Shown: positions 9,116 through 18,939, numbered from the stretch's first letter. The stretch: DNA of 20,374 bases from Acanthaster planci (GCF_001949145.1 NW_019091635.1:1-20374); one strand, 5' to 3'. Program-made: numbers and translations. Notes: generated by a model not told the origin, from the letters alone.

Positions 9116-10870
9116 AAGAGTGATATGTCTAATATTGTGACATGTAAATCTTTCAGTTACATGTATTTGATGTATGGAGCAGTGAAGTAAGACATGAGTA
9201 GCCATGGTGTTGAGTCCTACACATTTATTACACACTAACTTGCAGGCAAAGGTTGAGTGACATCCAAAAATTATGCCTTGGCAACTGACAGAAGATGGCA
9301 TATATTCACTTCAGCTTTTTATTTGAAAACAAATTTACCTCTCCCTTACCCAGGACATGAAACGATCTCCCTCCAATGGCATATGCTCCCTCTACGAACA
9401 TCATCAACGAAACTACATATTGTATACATGTATTTGGCATTAATGCAACGTAGGATACATACAGGTTTTTGAGATAAATGTAAATAACTTCCCACACAAC
9501 AGGGCACAAAGAATCCTTGATGGCGTGCGAACTCAACTGGCAAAAACATGTTCAGTGTATATTTGACAAGAAAAGAATATTGCAGTTTGTTGGATGTCTT
9601 AAAAATTGCTTGTTAGAGACCTGGTATCTAAAATTCACTTTGTGCATGTACAAGTGGCTAGTGGCTCAATGTTATAATTGTTATTAAATTAAAACAAGTG
9701 CTGTTATAATTCTGTCACGAGAGAAAGAAATAAATGTAGAAAGAACATGAACATTCAGATAGCTAACTGTTGTCATAATCCATTGTGGCTGCTGTTAGCC
9801 AACTCTATGGATACCCAATCACTAGTCGGCAGACATACATTGTATGCATTCAATCACCATGATCGTGCTAGTCATTTACTCCATTTGTTCATTCAACTAT
9901 CTGTTGACAAACAATGATTTATACTAATCCCGCGACCAAAACTGGAAGCAATTACTACAGTTGCTTGCTTCACACTCACATGCAGGTGGTCTGTGCATAA
10001 ATTAAAGTCCTCTTTGGCCAAAGAGTGCTGTTAATTTCAAGAATTGTCAAGAATGAGAACATGTGCATGAGCGTAGTGCCACCTTAGTAATGGTGTCTCC
10101 TCAGATCAGTTTTGCAAGTCCAACACAAAGCAACAGTATCAATTTGGCCAGACCTTTGACTCTGGAGAGGAAGAAAATGCCTTTCTTTGCTCAGCCTCCC
10201 TAAAGGGAAACATGTAGTGTGCATTTAGCTCAACTTGTTTTCATACAAATTGGCACTATTTGTTAGAGCAATACTACTTTTTACTGGAAGTTAAAAGGTG
10301 GTAGTGTTTCCGTTTGAGAGAATATTTCTTAAATACTTTAAAGCGCATGCTATTTTTTTCTTTTTGTTACACAAACTCAGCCCTTTATCGGGTACCCAGG
10401 TACCTGCCCATTGATAACAAAACCCGGTTCCAATTTTTCAGGCTGGGTATCCTTAAAAAAGAAAAAAAACATGTAAATAAATTAGTAACAAAAATCCATG
10501 AATAAAATGTCTCAATTTAACACTGAAGGGCAGACTTGCTGAAAAATAACTGTGCCACTGAAAACCCGGTCCCGCAGTCACATGTGAAAGTGCAGTTTGG
10601 AGATCGACAGCTACTTTTGTTACTCAACTCCGCCAGTTCTATTCCAGTTATTTTCCTAGATTCCAGATTTTTACTAGAACCAGATCGCTTGAATTTCAAA
10701 CTTACATCTTTTGTGTTGTTCTTCAGTTCTACACTCTGAGACAAGTTCTGTTTGAAAGGTGAAATGTAAGCTTCTTGTACAAATTTGCTTTCAGAAAATT
10801 TGTAGAAGAGATTTTTTAGCCAGCTTTCCAATTCAGAGTGAAAAAATTTACAGTGCGAAAGGTTACTTAC
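9116..10870. other. No supported gene
   Basis: AT-rich sequence. Short splice-bounded frames exist on the minus strand (near 9341-9382 and from about 10200), but neither matches a family nor keeps phase with neighbours. If the ICE2-like gene extends leftward, part of this could be intron. Confidence 0.4.
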
Positions 10871-10910
10871 TGCGTGTGATTTCAAATACTTTTTATATTG
10901 AACAGTCACA

Positions 10911-10957
10911 CTAACACTCCTCGGTCCTCCAACAGGTGAAGGATTGAGGAGTGTTAG
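10911..10957. repeat. 12-bp inverted repeat (hairpin)
   Basis: CTAACACTCCTC at 10911-10922 is the exact reverse complement of GAGGAGTGTTAG at 10946-10957, with a 23-base loop. A further TCCT/AGGA pairing is possible inside the loop. The function is unknown; it may be the remnant of a small palindromic element. Confidence 0.65.
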
Positions 10958-13371
10958 GGTTAATCAAAATGACTTATGGAATTTCCGTTTCTTAAAACTT
11001 GACCCAAAACTAAAAGCTTTTCCCCCTAAGTTTTGATCACGCAGCATTAAGTGCATGCAAATTCATTGCAAGCTCAACTACATGGGCGTAGCAGAAATGT
11101 ATATGATGTAATGGGTTCGTCAACTGTGTGGCACGGGGCAATGTACTATTGATAGTTTGCTGTACAGCTGAAAAGTGGAGTCAAAAGTCATGCAATTTCT
11201 ACTGTTGAATTCATTGGAATTCTTATTTTGAACTAATTTTCTCAAAATTAAGAATTCCTCATAAGAAAAGCAACTTTTTACACTAATTCTGGCTAAACAA
11301 TGGATTTTCGCGTGGTTACTTTTTATTTGCAAGTTTCTGTCACGATCCGAAACCCATCCAGCTAGGAAAGGTGTTGTCGTCCCTTCATCAATCCTGTGAG
11401 TCCACATTTAAAACCTTAGATTTTGAAAATAATTTTGAGGTGTCTCCACAATACAAAGTCGACTACTGACCATATCTCTCTGAAATTTGAGGATTTTGTA
11501 GAGCTCTACAATCTTACTGAATAATTTTCGTGATTCAGAACTAGGAAAATGACTGTACCAAACCTGTGAACAAGAGGCCGAAGGAATTTAGTCTTCTGAT
11601 GAGGTGGCCGCACTGTTGATGTACACTTGCATGGCTGTATGTAACTTACCAACCCTGTCGGCCTAAACAAATTTTGTGCTGAAGTGCAAGTATTTACTGT
11701 TTGAGTTAAGAAAGAGTATTTTTGTTAAATAAAACAGTATCAATGAAAATTACTTTATGTCAGGATTGACGACGGAGCAAGAGCGGACTGCGCAATATAG
11801 GAGTGAAACAGACTCCACACGAGCCGTAAGTAGCGATCATGCACAAAATGTGCAGTTGATCAGCCTGTTATTATTAGATGGTAACCAAAGCACTGAATGT
11901 GCTAAATAAACCCAAAGAGTCTGAGAACCAGTTAGTTTTTGATACCAAGAAATATGCCATTGTCGTTCTCACTTTTAGTTTCAAAGTTACTTTTAAATTA
12001 AAGCGAAAAATTTCATCAGCGATTCAGCGGAACTGTGAATGACAAATCAAACAAAAAAGCGGGAAGGAAGGTTTGTGCATGCGCAAAAGCATTTCAAATC
12101 TAAGTGTTTCTTTCATTTGAAAAAAAAGGGAAATGTTGACAGGTCATAATATTGTCGGCCAGTCAAACGTCACTTGTCGAAGTACTTACACAGTAACATC
12201 TCGATAACTCGAACCTCAGGGGATGGAGTTATCCTAAAAATTTCTTTATTAAAATAAACCACTTCATCGTAGTACATTTTTGTGGCAAAACTTTCGCATC
12301 GCTTATTTTTGTTTACAGCATTAAGTGCTGCACAAAGTCCTATTTTTCACTTGAGTCTCCCTATGCGTGGTCACATGACCTTTCCGTCTGCAGTCACATG
12401 GCCGCTGTAGTGTCAGCAATAGGACTGCCTGATGTGGGGGACTACAATTGGGCCCACGGTAGCAATCAGGCTAGCTTCAGCAGCTTGAAAGCCACGATTT
12501 GTTGCAGTTTCAGGTAACATTGGTTTATGCATGTGCATACAACTGGTCCCAGTAAGAAAAGAAATGCACTTGGCAATGATGACTCTTAACCCTAGACTTC
12601 AAATACTTTCAACGCCGTTTGAAGCTCGTTTGTGTCATTTTTTTTAGCAGAAACTTCAAAATAAGTGGGTATAGTGATGTGGGTACTGTTCAAGTTACCG
12701 AGGTACTTTTGTACATAAGAGCCTTTTAACCCGTGACATACGTAGCACTGATCTGGTCCGCATGTGACACCATCAGAGCTCACCATTTGTGTACATACAT
12801 TCCGTGTGTGCGTGGTCGTGCACTATCCGGGACATTTCCTTTGATCGGTAGCTGGTGCATAGGTGGTTTACAGCTCTGTTTTTATGTTCCTCGTCAAAAA
12901 CTTTTTTTTCTGTTTCATATACTTACAAAAAGAAGATTTTGCAAATGAAGGTAACAATTTCGTTTGATAAAAAGGTAGGAGAGATTAACTCCAACGTTTA
13001 GAGCGATGAGAAATCACCTTGAAAGGTAACCCCAAAACGCATTGGTCAGTGAACTGTCCCTCTGCATCTAATTACATGTACGTGATACAATGTAACACAT
13101 TATGAATGTAGCTGTACAATAGGTAGAACTGGCAGCATTGATATGGGGAGAGGCTTGGAAGTTGTTGGGAGGAGAGGGTTTGTACACGTTTATCATTTCA
13201 TTCTAGTGAAAGATTATCCGGAAAATGTTTAAACATACATTATTCAAAGATTTTCACATAAAAGCTGAACACTGAACCATATATGGCAACTTGATATTCA
13301 GCATAACACAAGAGGGCCCCCACCACAAATCTTTGTACGTGGTGAATGCATCATTCTACTCTTGTTCTTAC
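10958..13371. other. Probable intron or intergenic sequence, no firm exon
   Basis: This lies downstream (on the minus strand) of the last confident ICE2-like exon, whose donor at 13371-13370 implies more exons. A 29-base segment at 11678-11650 and a 40-base one at 10910-10871 have GTAAGT donors and compatible phases, but they are too short to trust. A pogo-like terminus lies at 12191. Confidence 0.4.
12191..12240. mobile_element. Possible pogo/Tigger-type transposon terminus
   Basis: CAGTAACATCTCGATAACTCGAACCTCAGG, followed by GGATGGAGTTATCC, resembles the CAGT..ACCTCGATAACTCGAA termini I recall for pogo/Tigger-like elements. The partner terminus was not found in the window, so this is a fragment or a coincidence. 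Confidence 0.35.
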
Positions 13372-13482
13372 CTTGGCATACTGCTGTGCTGCAGGAGGAA
13401 GATGTTTATAGTCTTTGGGGCTGCATCTAGCAACATGTCGGGCATACTTCATGAATTCTTGCTGCTCCTGATGGACCAAGAT
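13372..13482 (-). CDS. ICE2: ICE2-like gene, exon 4
   Basis: 111 bases (37 codons), phase 0 at both ends, between acceptor AATTGCAG and donor GCCAAG|GTAAGAAC. The peptide ILVHQEQQEFMKYARHVARC continues with SPKDYKHLPPAAQQYAK. Phe/Tyr, Asp-Tyr and Leu spacing agrees with the helical N-terminal part of ICE2. A strong hairpin lies 68 bases upstream of the exon, near the branch-point region. Confidence 0.7.
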
Positions 13483-15830
13483 CTGCAATTTCTGTCATTG
13501 AAATTGTGTAATGAGCGCAATTTTTAAAACATACGTGTCTGTTTTCATGCAAGGCTTGTGAAAAAACACAAGCCTTGGGGGGCAAATACAGTGTTATCAT
13601 ACACGTTAGACAGGGCAAAAATCCCAAATTAATTAACATCTCCCCAGCACAAATCCATCCTTAGAAATAGGTACTGATGAAATCAATCATACAACAAACC
13701 CAAGTTTAGGACTGATTTTAGAACTGGAACAAATCTCAAATTCCAAAGACTTATGAGGGATAGTGAGTTTGACATCACCACTAAGAGTCTACAATGTGGC
13801 CCTATGGGTTACCCGCTCTGCGAGACCAAGACCTGAAGACAGAGCATGCTTTTACAAAACCAATCATGGTCCTTTGGCGGGAACTCAAGATGTTTGCACA
13901 CAGGTTCTTGTGTGTTTGGTGCGGGACTCACTGAGCACATGCCTCCAAAAGCTGTTTGCATGTACAGTCTTCGTGTGTTAGAATTGAGAGCACAGGGGTT
14001 AGACTGGAAGAAAATAAAATATCCACGATATGATCACCAGAGGTTTCGAGGGCCCCACGTACTGAAGTGCAGGGTCTATGGTATACTTGTGTATGCCTCA
14101 CGACGTCCCTGAAATAAATAATTTCTGGTGCTGTGTATCACGTTTAGTATGTAAAAACATCTTTATGGTAAACCCAGGACTAACCAGGTTATTTAACAGA
14201 TCCTGAAATCAGGAAAATCATGATGAAAAATCCTAAGATCAGAAAAAAATTGTGACAAATCTCACCCCTGAGGAGCATTCACAATCTGGTTAGACAACTT
14301 TCCACCAGCTTCTTTCCTCTTTGCCAACAAGGTTGCATTTCAACTCGGACTGATAACAGTGGCTTTCTTGTACGTGATTCTTGAAAAAGTGTTTATAATG
14401 TGCATTATTTTCTGCTACACTACGCACAACTTTTAAGTGCTGTTTAGCAGAGCTAGGTAACTGGTCCCAGGTCGTTAGACCCCTTACCCTGAGCTGTTGT
14501 TTCTCAGCGATGTCGCCTGGGGTTGTGGCATACCTTGTCTGGTTAGGATGACGCTGTCCATGCTTCTGCCACAGTTCAATGTATCTCTGTTGTTGAGCGT
14601 GGGTCATACAGGAGTACCTACCAGAGAATTTGGATTACTGGCCAGTGAGTGTTGAGAAGTGCATAGAAAAGTTATAAAACTGCAGCACCGACCATGCAGT
14701 GTACTGAACGAGCTTCCCAAATTTGGCCTCAGGGAGTTGGTCCATTGGGTCTGCTAGAGACTTCTTACAATTGTATACAGATACTGACATCTTTGGAATT
14801 CAAGGGTGTATCAAGAGCTGAATTTAAAGGGAGGCCAAAACATTTGGGGGAGGAATAGAAACCTTTTGTGAATTCTTTATGTAGCCTTTCTGGCCTTTCT
14901 GAAGAGTAAGACTACATCTATGAGCTTTGTACGTTTATGGAAGGGATGTGAAATAGTTCCAAAAAGTCACAGTTCAGATCACTCGGTATTTGGAAAAAAA
15001 AATTGCTTTTGGGAAGGATATCCCTTACCCCACCCAATCTATTGATTCCACATTCCACAAGCATTCCGCAATCCACAAGATTAATTATAGTACCCTGCAA
15101 CTCCAACTTTATCAGGCCTGCTTTTTTCTTACCTTGGATAGGGGAAGTGATTTTTAGGACTCTTCAAATTCCAGACAATTGTGGGTGTCTTCTCACCAAC
15201 CCCTGGAGTGACATTTTTCTTGGGCGCATTAGACAATGGAGCTTTCTTTTCTTGCTGTACTGTTGCACCCTGCTTGCTGGCCTCAGCATTTTTCACCTGT
15301 GCTTGTCTACTAGAATGGTAAGAAGAAAAAACTAATATAACACATTTCATTGCCAGAACTCAATCAGTCAAGCCAAGCGTTATGAGAAGATACTGAATTT
15401 AGTGACAGGTCAAATCATGACTCGATCGACTCAGGTCACTAGTGAAGTGATTTGAGTTAAAGATCAAGATAGTCTGGTCAAGTCACAGTGTGTGGTCAAC
15501 ACGAATCAAGTTGGGGGTCAAGCCATTTTAAGTAATTGCAATTACTTAAAATGACAATTTGAACACCGCCTTGGTGACCAATGTAGTATTCAAAGGACTT
15601 CTGACTGGACGTATGATAGACTCAACATGTACATTACAATACTACTGTACTAGTACGTGTATCATTTGATTACCCACAGATCATCAATACCTTGTCTTCA
15701 CTGGGGATATGGTGCACCCTTCAATGGATGGATTGTAGGCCTTGAACAGGTTGACATCAAACTTAGGTCGGAGGGAGAATCTTTCATAATCCTCCTCAGT
15801 GAAGAACACTTCACTTACATCCACAGCCAT
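13372..15830 (-). CDS. ICE2: ICE2/NARG2-like little elongation complex subunit, N-terminal part, four exons
   Basis: Joined exons 15830-15691, 15309-15133, 14617-14488 and 13482-13372 give 186 residues in one frame; intron phases are 2, 2 and 0. The ATG has a good context (ACCAATGG) and an in-frame TGA two codons upstream. From memory of vertebrate ICE2/NARG2, three landmarks occur in the right order: VFFTEEDYERFS near the start (ICE2 has FFSRENY), FPYPRYS about residues 102-108 (ICE2 has VPYPRFS), and EQQEFMKYARHVA...DYKHLPPAA at 155-181 (ICE2 has EFLKF...DYNML...A). A low-complexity Lys/Gln/Ala/Pro linker separates the first two. In the family, ICE2 works with ICE1, ELL and ZC3H8 to support RNA polymerase II transcription of snRNA genes in the nucleus. 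The last exon ends at a good donor, so the gene continues leftward; the NARG2 C-terminal domain was not found. The family call rests on motifs only. Confidence 0.68.
13550..13577. repeat. 11-bp perfect hairpin with A6/T6 loop
   Basis: CAAGGCTTGTG (13550-13560), AAAAAA, then CACAAGCCTTG (13567-13577). On the transcribed minus strand it reads with a U6 loop, in intron 3 of the ICE2-like gene, shortly before the exon 4 acceptor. Confidence 0.85.
14488..14617 (-). CDS. ICE2: ICE2-like gene, exon 3
   Basis: 130 bases from acceptor CTGGTAG to donor CTCAGG|GTAAGG: one base plus 43 codons, ending in phase 0. It encodes YSCMTHAQQQRYIELWQKHG and then a polar stretch ending IAEKQQLR. The Q-x2-Y-x-(E/D)-L pattern after PYPRYS parallels vertebrate ICE2. 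An earlier donor (ACAAG|GTATGC) is possible but would break phase with exon 4. The frame stays open past the donor to 14290; see findings. Confidence 0.7.
15133..15309 (-). CDS. ICE2: ICE2-like gene, exon 2 (low-complexity linker and PYPR end)
   Basis: 177 bases between acceptor TTCTAG and donor CCAAG|GTAAGA, phase 2 at both ends. The first base completes a Ser codon with AG from exon 1. The product is rich in Lys, Gln, Ala, Pro and Thr, and ends KSPKNHFPYP. The final AG joins G of exon 3 to make Arg, giving PYPRYS across the junction. Confidence 0.75.
15524..15553. repeat. Perfect 30-bp palindrome, no spacer
   Basis: CATTTTAAGTAATTG is followed directly by its exact reverse complement CAATTACTTAAAATG. 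It lies in intron 1 of the ICE2-like gene, 138 bases downstream of the exon 1 end. The core (AAGTAATTGCAATTACTT) contains TAATT homeodomain-like words in both orientations. Confidence 0.95.
15691..15830 (-). CDS. ICE2: ICE2-like gene, first coding exon
   Basis: 140 bases: 46 codons plus AG, ending at donor AAG|GTATTG (phase 2). It encodes MAVDVSEVFFTEEDYERFSL, then RPKFDVNLFK and about 16 more residues. A stop two codons before the ATG makes this the start unless an upstream 5' UTR exon exists. The exon is too short to stand out as an open frame by itself. Confidence 0.7.
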
Positions 15831-16296
15831 TGGTCAATATCTGATGCATGCGAAAGCCATCTACAGTAAAGATGAACACTGTTATGTTCACAAACGGCAA
15901 TGGGTTGTAATCATCGTCTAAAAACTTGACAGATTTTCAACGCAAAACGATGTTACATACATTGTAAGCCAATGACATGCATCCCAAAACAACTTCACAA
16001 AGGCAACACACTACGTGTTAGTACAGTTGTTGGTCGGTTGTTGCTATAATGTTGAAAATGATGACATGTAATTATGTCAGATTCATGTTCCTGGAAACAG
16101 AGCTCTTATCTTACATTGCTTTCTGTATTGTCTCTTCTGTCTGCACCACAAGAGATCAGTATGTTTAGTAATGATACCTGGCAAGAGACAATCATCAGCA
16201 ATATTGAAATACATGTAAATGTTTGACATCAGCGACAGACCTGCACCATCAATCCCAGTTCGCTATCTGCTCCCCCCTTCCACCATCAGTGTAAAG
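15831..16296. other. 5' flank of the ICE2-like gene, no clear promoter element
   Basis: Read on the minus strand this is upstream of the ATG. I see no TATA box at a useful position and no CpG cluster. Untranslated exons cannot be excluded. Confidence 0.4.
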
Positions 16297-16304
16297 AGGG
16301 CAAG

Positions 16305-16524
16305 CAGTGATGTAACTAGGGCTAACATATTAAGCAAGCTAATAAATGTCAGGGTGGCACATGGGATGCATGCATTTTTCAAGGTGGCACCACAATAAGC
16401 TGCAGCTGAACAGCTGTATGAACTCAACAGAGAGTATTCATAAATTTCAAATTGGGGAGCGGGACCCAGGGGCACGGCCACTCCCCCATAGTTACTGCCG
16501 CTACGCCACTTACACTGTCCTTAT
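16305..16524. mobile_element. Possible hAT-type MITE with 8-bp flanking repeats
   Basis: The left end CAGTGATGTAACTAGGG resembles hAT termini of the CAGTGGCGTAACTAGGG kind. The right part, reverse complemented, reads CAGTGTAAGTGGCGTAGCGG, then CAGTAACTATGGGGG. AGGGCAAG occurs at 16297-16304 and again at 16525-16532, the 8-bp length expected for hAT target duplications. The right repeat sits a few bases beyond the CAGTG, so the exact end is unclear. Confidence 0.45.
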
Positions 16525-16575
16525 AGGGCAAGGGCAAAACAACAGCACACATGCTTGCACATGTCATACTAATGG

Positions 16576-16665
16576 TACAAATTGGCATACGGGTTGGTCT
16601 GTGTAAGAGTTGGTCAGTGTTCGAGTTGGTCAACGTACAATTTAGTGTGTACAAATTGGCATGCG
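16576..16665. repeat. Short 16-bp-period tandem array
   Basis: TACAAATTGGCATACG (16576) and TACAAATTGGCATGCG (16650) enclose three GTTGGTC units at 16593, 16609 and 16625, exactly 16 bp apart. Confidence 0.75.
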
Positions 16666-16936
16666 TATGTACATTTTGACCTGCATTCACCAGAAACCGG
16701 AGACACTGTTTTTGGCTTAATGTCATGCTGGCTTCTCCTTTATCACGTTTATGGGTTTCACATTCTTGTAAAAAACCCTGGTTGCAAGAATATTTTTATT
16801 TTACTGGAAGATCGGAAATCAACGAATTTCCACTGCTTAAAAAGGCTAATGAAGGCCACATGACATGACCTAGGCTACTCATGTTTGAAATCTACGGTGG
16901 CTGATCTCTGCCACGAATACACTTTTACACCATAAT

Positions 16937-17192
16937 TTAAGGCGTAATAATGCCCTATTAGACCTACCAGCCAGGCTTTATATCCATGTTATTACTGAGC
17001 TCAGGACTACCTGAAGACAAAGGGGCTTTTATCACATATACCTTGCAAGATTTGGACCGTCCAAGGATGGCCACAGTAACTGCAAATCTATGCACATAAG
17101 CGGAGCCACGTGTTATTGCTAGGATGCCATAGAGCATTATTACGTCGTAATGGGGCATTATAATGCGATAATAGGGCATTATTACGCCTTAA
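16937..17192. repeat. 24-bp perfect inverted repeat, possible MITE ends
   Basis: TTAAGGCGTAATAATGCCCT plus ATTA at 16937-16960 is the exact reverse complement of 17169-17192, with 208 bp between. The right arm is one unit of the 21-bp tandem array that follows, so the element may have spawned or captured the array. It is bounded by TTAA on both sides. Confidence 0.75.
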
Positions 17193-17301
17193 TAGGGCAT
17201 TATTACACTGTAATAGGGCATTATTATGCCGTAAAAGGGCATTTATTACGACTGAAATTAGGGCGTTAAGGGCATTGTTATGCTCTAAATTAGGGCGTTA
17301 T
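17131..17301. repeat. About 21-bp tandem array, GGGCATTATTACGCCTTAATA type
   Basis: About eight units of decreasing similarity follow one another. The last ones shorten to GGGCGTTA. Each unit is partly self-complementary (TAATA...TATTA words). The array overlaps the right arm of the inverted repeat at 16937-17192. Confidence 0.8.
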
Positions 17302-17400
17302 TTCCATTTCCATCACTGACAAGAGCTCACTGGCGCGGCATTCAGTTTACGACTTTGAACAATAAGCAGAAGCAAGCTGAGAAAGGAAACAGTTTACAGT

Positions 17401-17470
17401 CACTTCGCCCCATTTCCACTTCACTTCACACCATTTCCACTTCGCCCCAATCCCCACTTCGCCCCATTTC
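17401..17470. repeat. Tandem CACTTCGCCCCATTTC repeat, four units
   Basis: Units of 16, 21, 17 and 16 bp start at 17401, 17417, 17438 and 17455; the second carries a CACTTCACA insertion-like change. The first and last units are identical. Confidence 0.85.
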
Positions 17471-17679
17471 CACTTTGTCGTCTGTGCTCGTGCTCGAGAG
17501 TGTTGCAAGCCTCTTCAAAAAATGTTCCACAATTGACATGTAGTTTTAAAAAACTCTACAGCATTAAATTAATGTTGATAGCGTTGTCCATTATGGTGAA
17601 TTAATACATAAATATGGTTGGACTAGCATTGGGGATATTTCTCATCACGTACATGTACATGTATGGTCACCGTGGCACG

Positions 17680-17710
17680 AAACATATGCGACAACCAGCA
17701 ATGGCGTTTG
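17680..17710. repeat. 31-bp direct repeat, left copy
   Basis: It contains TATGCGACAACCAGCAATGG followed by CGTTTG, preceded by AAACA. It matches 18714-18744 at 30 of 31 positions. The pair brackets the reverse transcriptase remnant. Confidence 0.9.
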
Positions 17711-17967
17711 TACATGAATGGACTATACAGACTGGTTGTTACACTCCGTCGATCACACATTCTCTATTCTCTTCTCTTCGCTCACGTTTTTTACAACAGC
17801 CACAATGAAACACCAACTTGACGAAGAAAACCTTTTTCTTCAAACTTGCCAATAACAATTTTAGGGTCTCGCCGAAAAATCTGAGTTCGGCAGTCGGAAA
17901 AAATCAAAAGCATTCCTTTAGCCTATGAAAGTTGGATTCTCCTATCGTTAAATTTGGGTACTCGAAA

Positions 17968-18013
17968 TTATTACGAAATACAAGATGGCCGGTTATTACG
18001 CAATACAAGATGG
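17968..18013. repeat. Two-copy 25-bp tandem duplication
   Basis: TTATTACG(A/C)AATACAAGATGG occurs at 17968-17988 and 17993-18013, 20 of 21 identical. It lies at the 5' edge of the recognisable reverse transcriptase reading. Confidence 0.85.
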
Positions 18014-18680
18014 GTCTTCACACCCTCGAGGTGAGACATCATCCTTACCTAGGTGTTGAACTTAGCAGTGATTTGAAATGGTCAACACATATCAATCAGA
18101 CTGTTGCCAAGGCTATAAATAAAATGCTGGGTTTGTTGAAGAGGAATTTATACTACTGCAACAAAAGCACCAAGTTTTTAGTCTACAAATCGCTGATCAG
18201 ACCCAAACTTGATTACTGCTCTGGGATTTGGAATCCACAGCACTATTCGGATGGGATAAATTAGAAAGAATTCAGAAGAGAGCTGCCCGATTTGCTGTAG
18301 GAGATTACAGCAGGGAATCCAATATTAGCAAAATCCTTGCCGACTTATTTAAGAGTGGGAATCACTCCACGACCGAAGGACTAAATTGTGCTTAACGACC
18401 ATCTATAAAGACTCAAAGAGATCATGGGTTCCCTAATTCCAAACAGCATCGAAAATTTCCTTCAGTCATCAAATTCATCCAGTTAACCAAATACCAGGCA
18501 GTCAGGGGCCTTCAAATATATCATCCCAGCAAAGACTGTTAAAGGCACTCGCTGTATCCACAGTCTATTCGTGAATGGAACCACCTCGACCAAGACCTAC
18601 GCATCCCCCCGACGTCAAGACTTGTAAAGCCAAATTAGAAGCCACCAACATCAAGACGCTGACATCAAAGGCTCACTTCA
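17994..18680 (+). pseudogene. Decayed non-LTR retrotransposon reverse transcriptase, C-terminal tail
   Basis: The frame ending at 18264 encodes the segment after the catalytic core typical of CR1/Jockey-like LINE reverse transcriptases: HHPYLGVELSSDLKWSTHIN, then VYKSLIRPKLDYCSGIWNP. Reading shifts by one base near 18255 into DKLERIQKRAARFAVGDYSR, shifts again near 18350 into WESLHDRRTKLCLTTIYKDS, and later gives SLYPQSIREWNHLDQDLR near 18550-18600. The catalytic FADD/YADD region, endonuclease and ORF1 are missing, so the copy is 5'-truncated, with at least three frame breaks and stops. The element is dead. The family assignment within non-LTR types is not certain. Confidence 0.88.
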
Positions 18681-18713
18681 ATAATCACGACTTTGCACAT
18701 GACCCCCCCCCCC

Positions 18714-18744
18714 AAACGTATGCGACAACCAGCAATGGCGTTTG
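18714..18744. repeat. 31-bp direct repeat, right copy
   Basis: Second copy of 17680-17710, directly after a run of ten Cs (18702-18713 region). The single mismatch is A versus G in AAAC(A/G)TATGCG. Confidence 0.9.
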
Positions 18745-18939
18745 GACAGATACAGATAGGCCTCTGTTACTGAAGAACAGAATGAACGATAATCAATGCG
18801 ACCATAGACCTGAAGGACAGTACATGCCACCTACAGAACTAGAAGTAGGGTGGCCCTGGCCGGTCCTGTATGCAAGTACAAGTACAGTACGTGTAAGAGG
18901 TTTCCCGGGCTTTTTACACGCATGACATCCCCCCCTCTT

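Noticed and set aside
9341-9382. Splice-bounded mini-frame GAYAIGGRSFHVL, minus
   Set aside because: Good AG and GTAAGG, but only about 14 codons and its phase does not follow from any supported exon.
10120-10203. Frame after a CCCTTTAG acceptor, minus
   Set aside because: Open for about 36 codons but no family likeness and no convincing donor.
10381-10400. GGTACCCAGGTACC near-palindrome
   Set aside because: Short and isolated; no supporting context.
12072-12086. GCATGCGC word resembling an NRF1 half site
   Set aside because: Single short match with no promoter context.
13846-14112. 88-codon plus-strand frame in intron 3 (WSFGGNSRC..., RFRGPHVLKCRVYG)
   Set aside because: Looks somewhat protein-like but matches no family I know, and lies inside an intron of the opposite strand; may be a transposon remnant.
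18575-18925. 116-codon plus-strand frame
   Set aside because: Off-frame reading through the reverse transcriptase remnant and the repeat after it.
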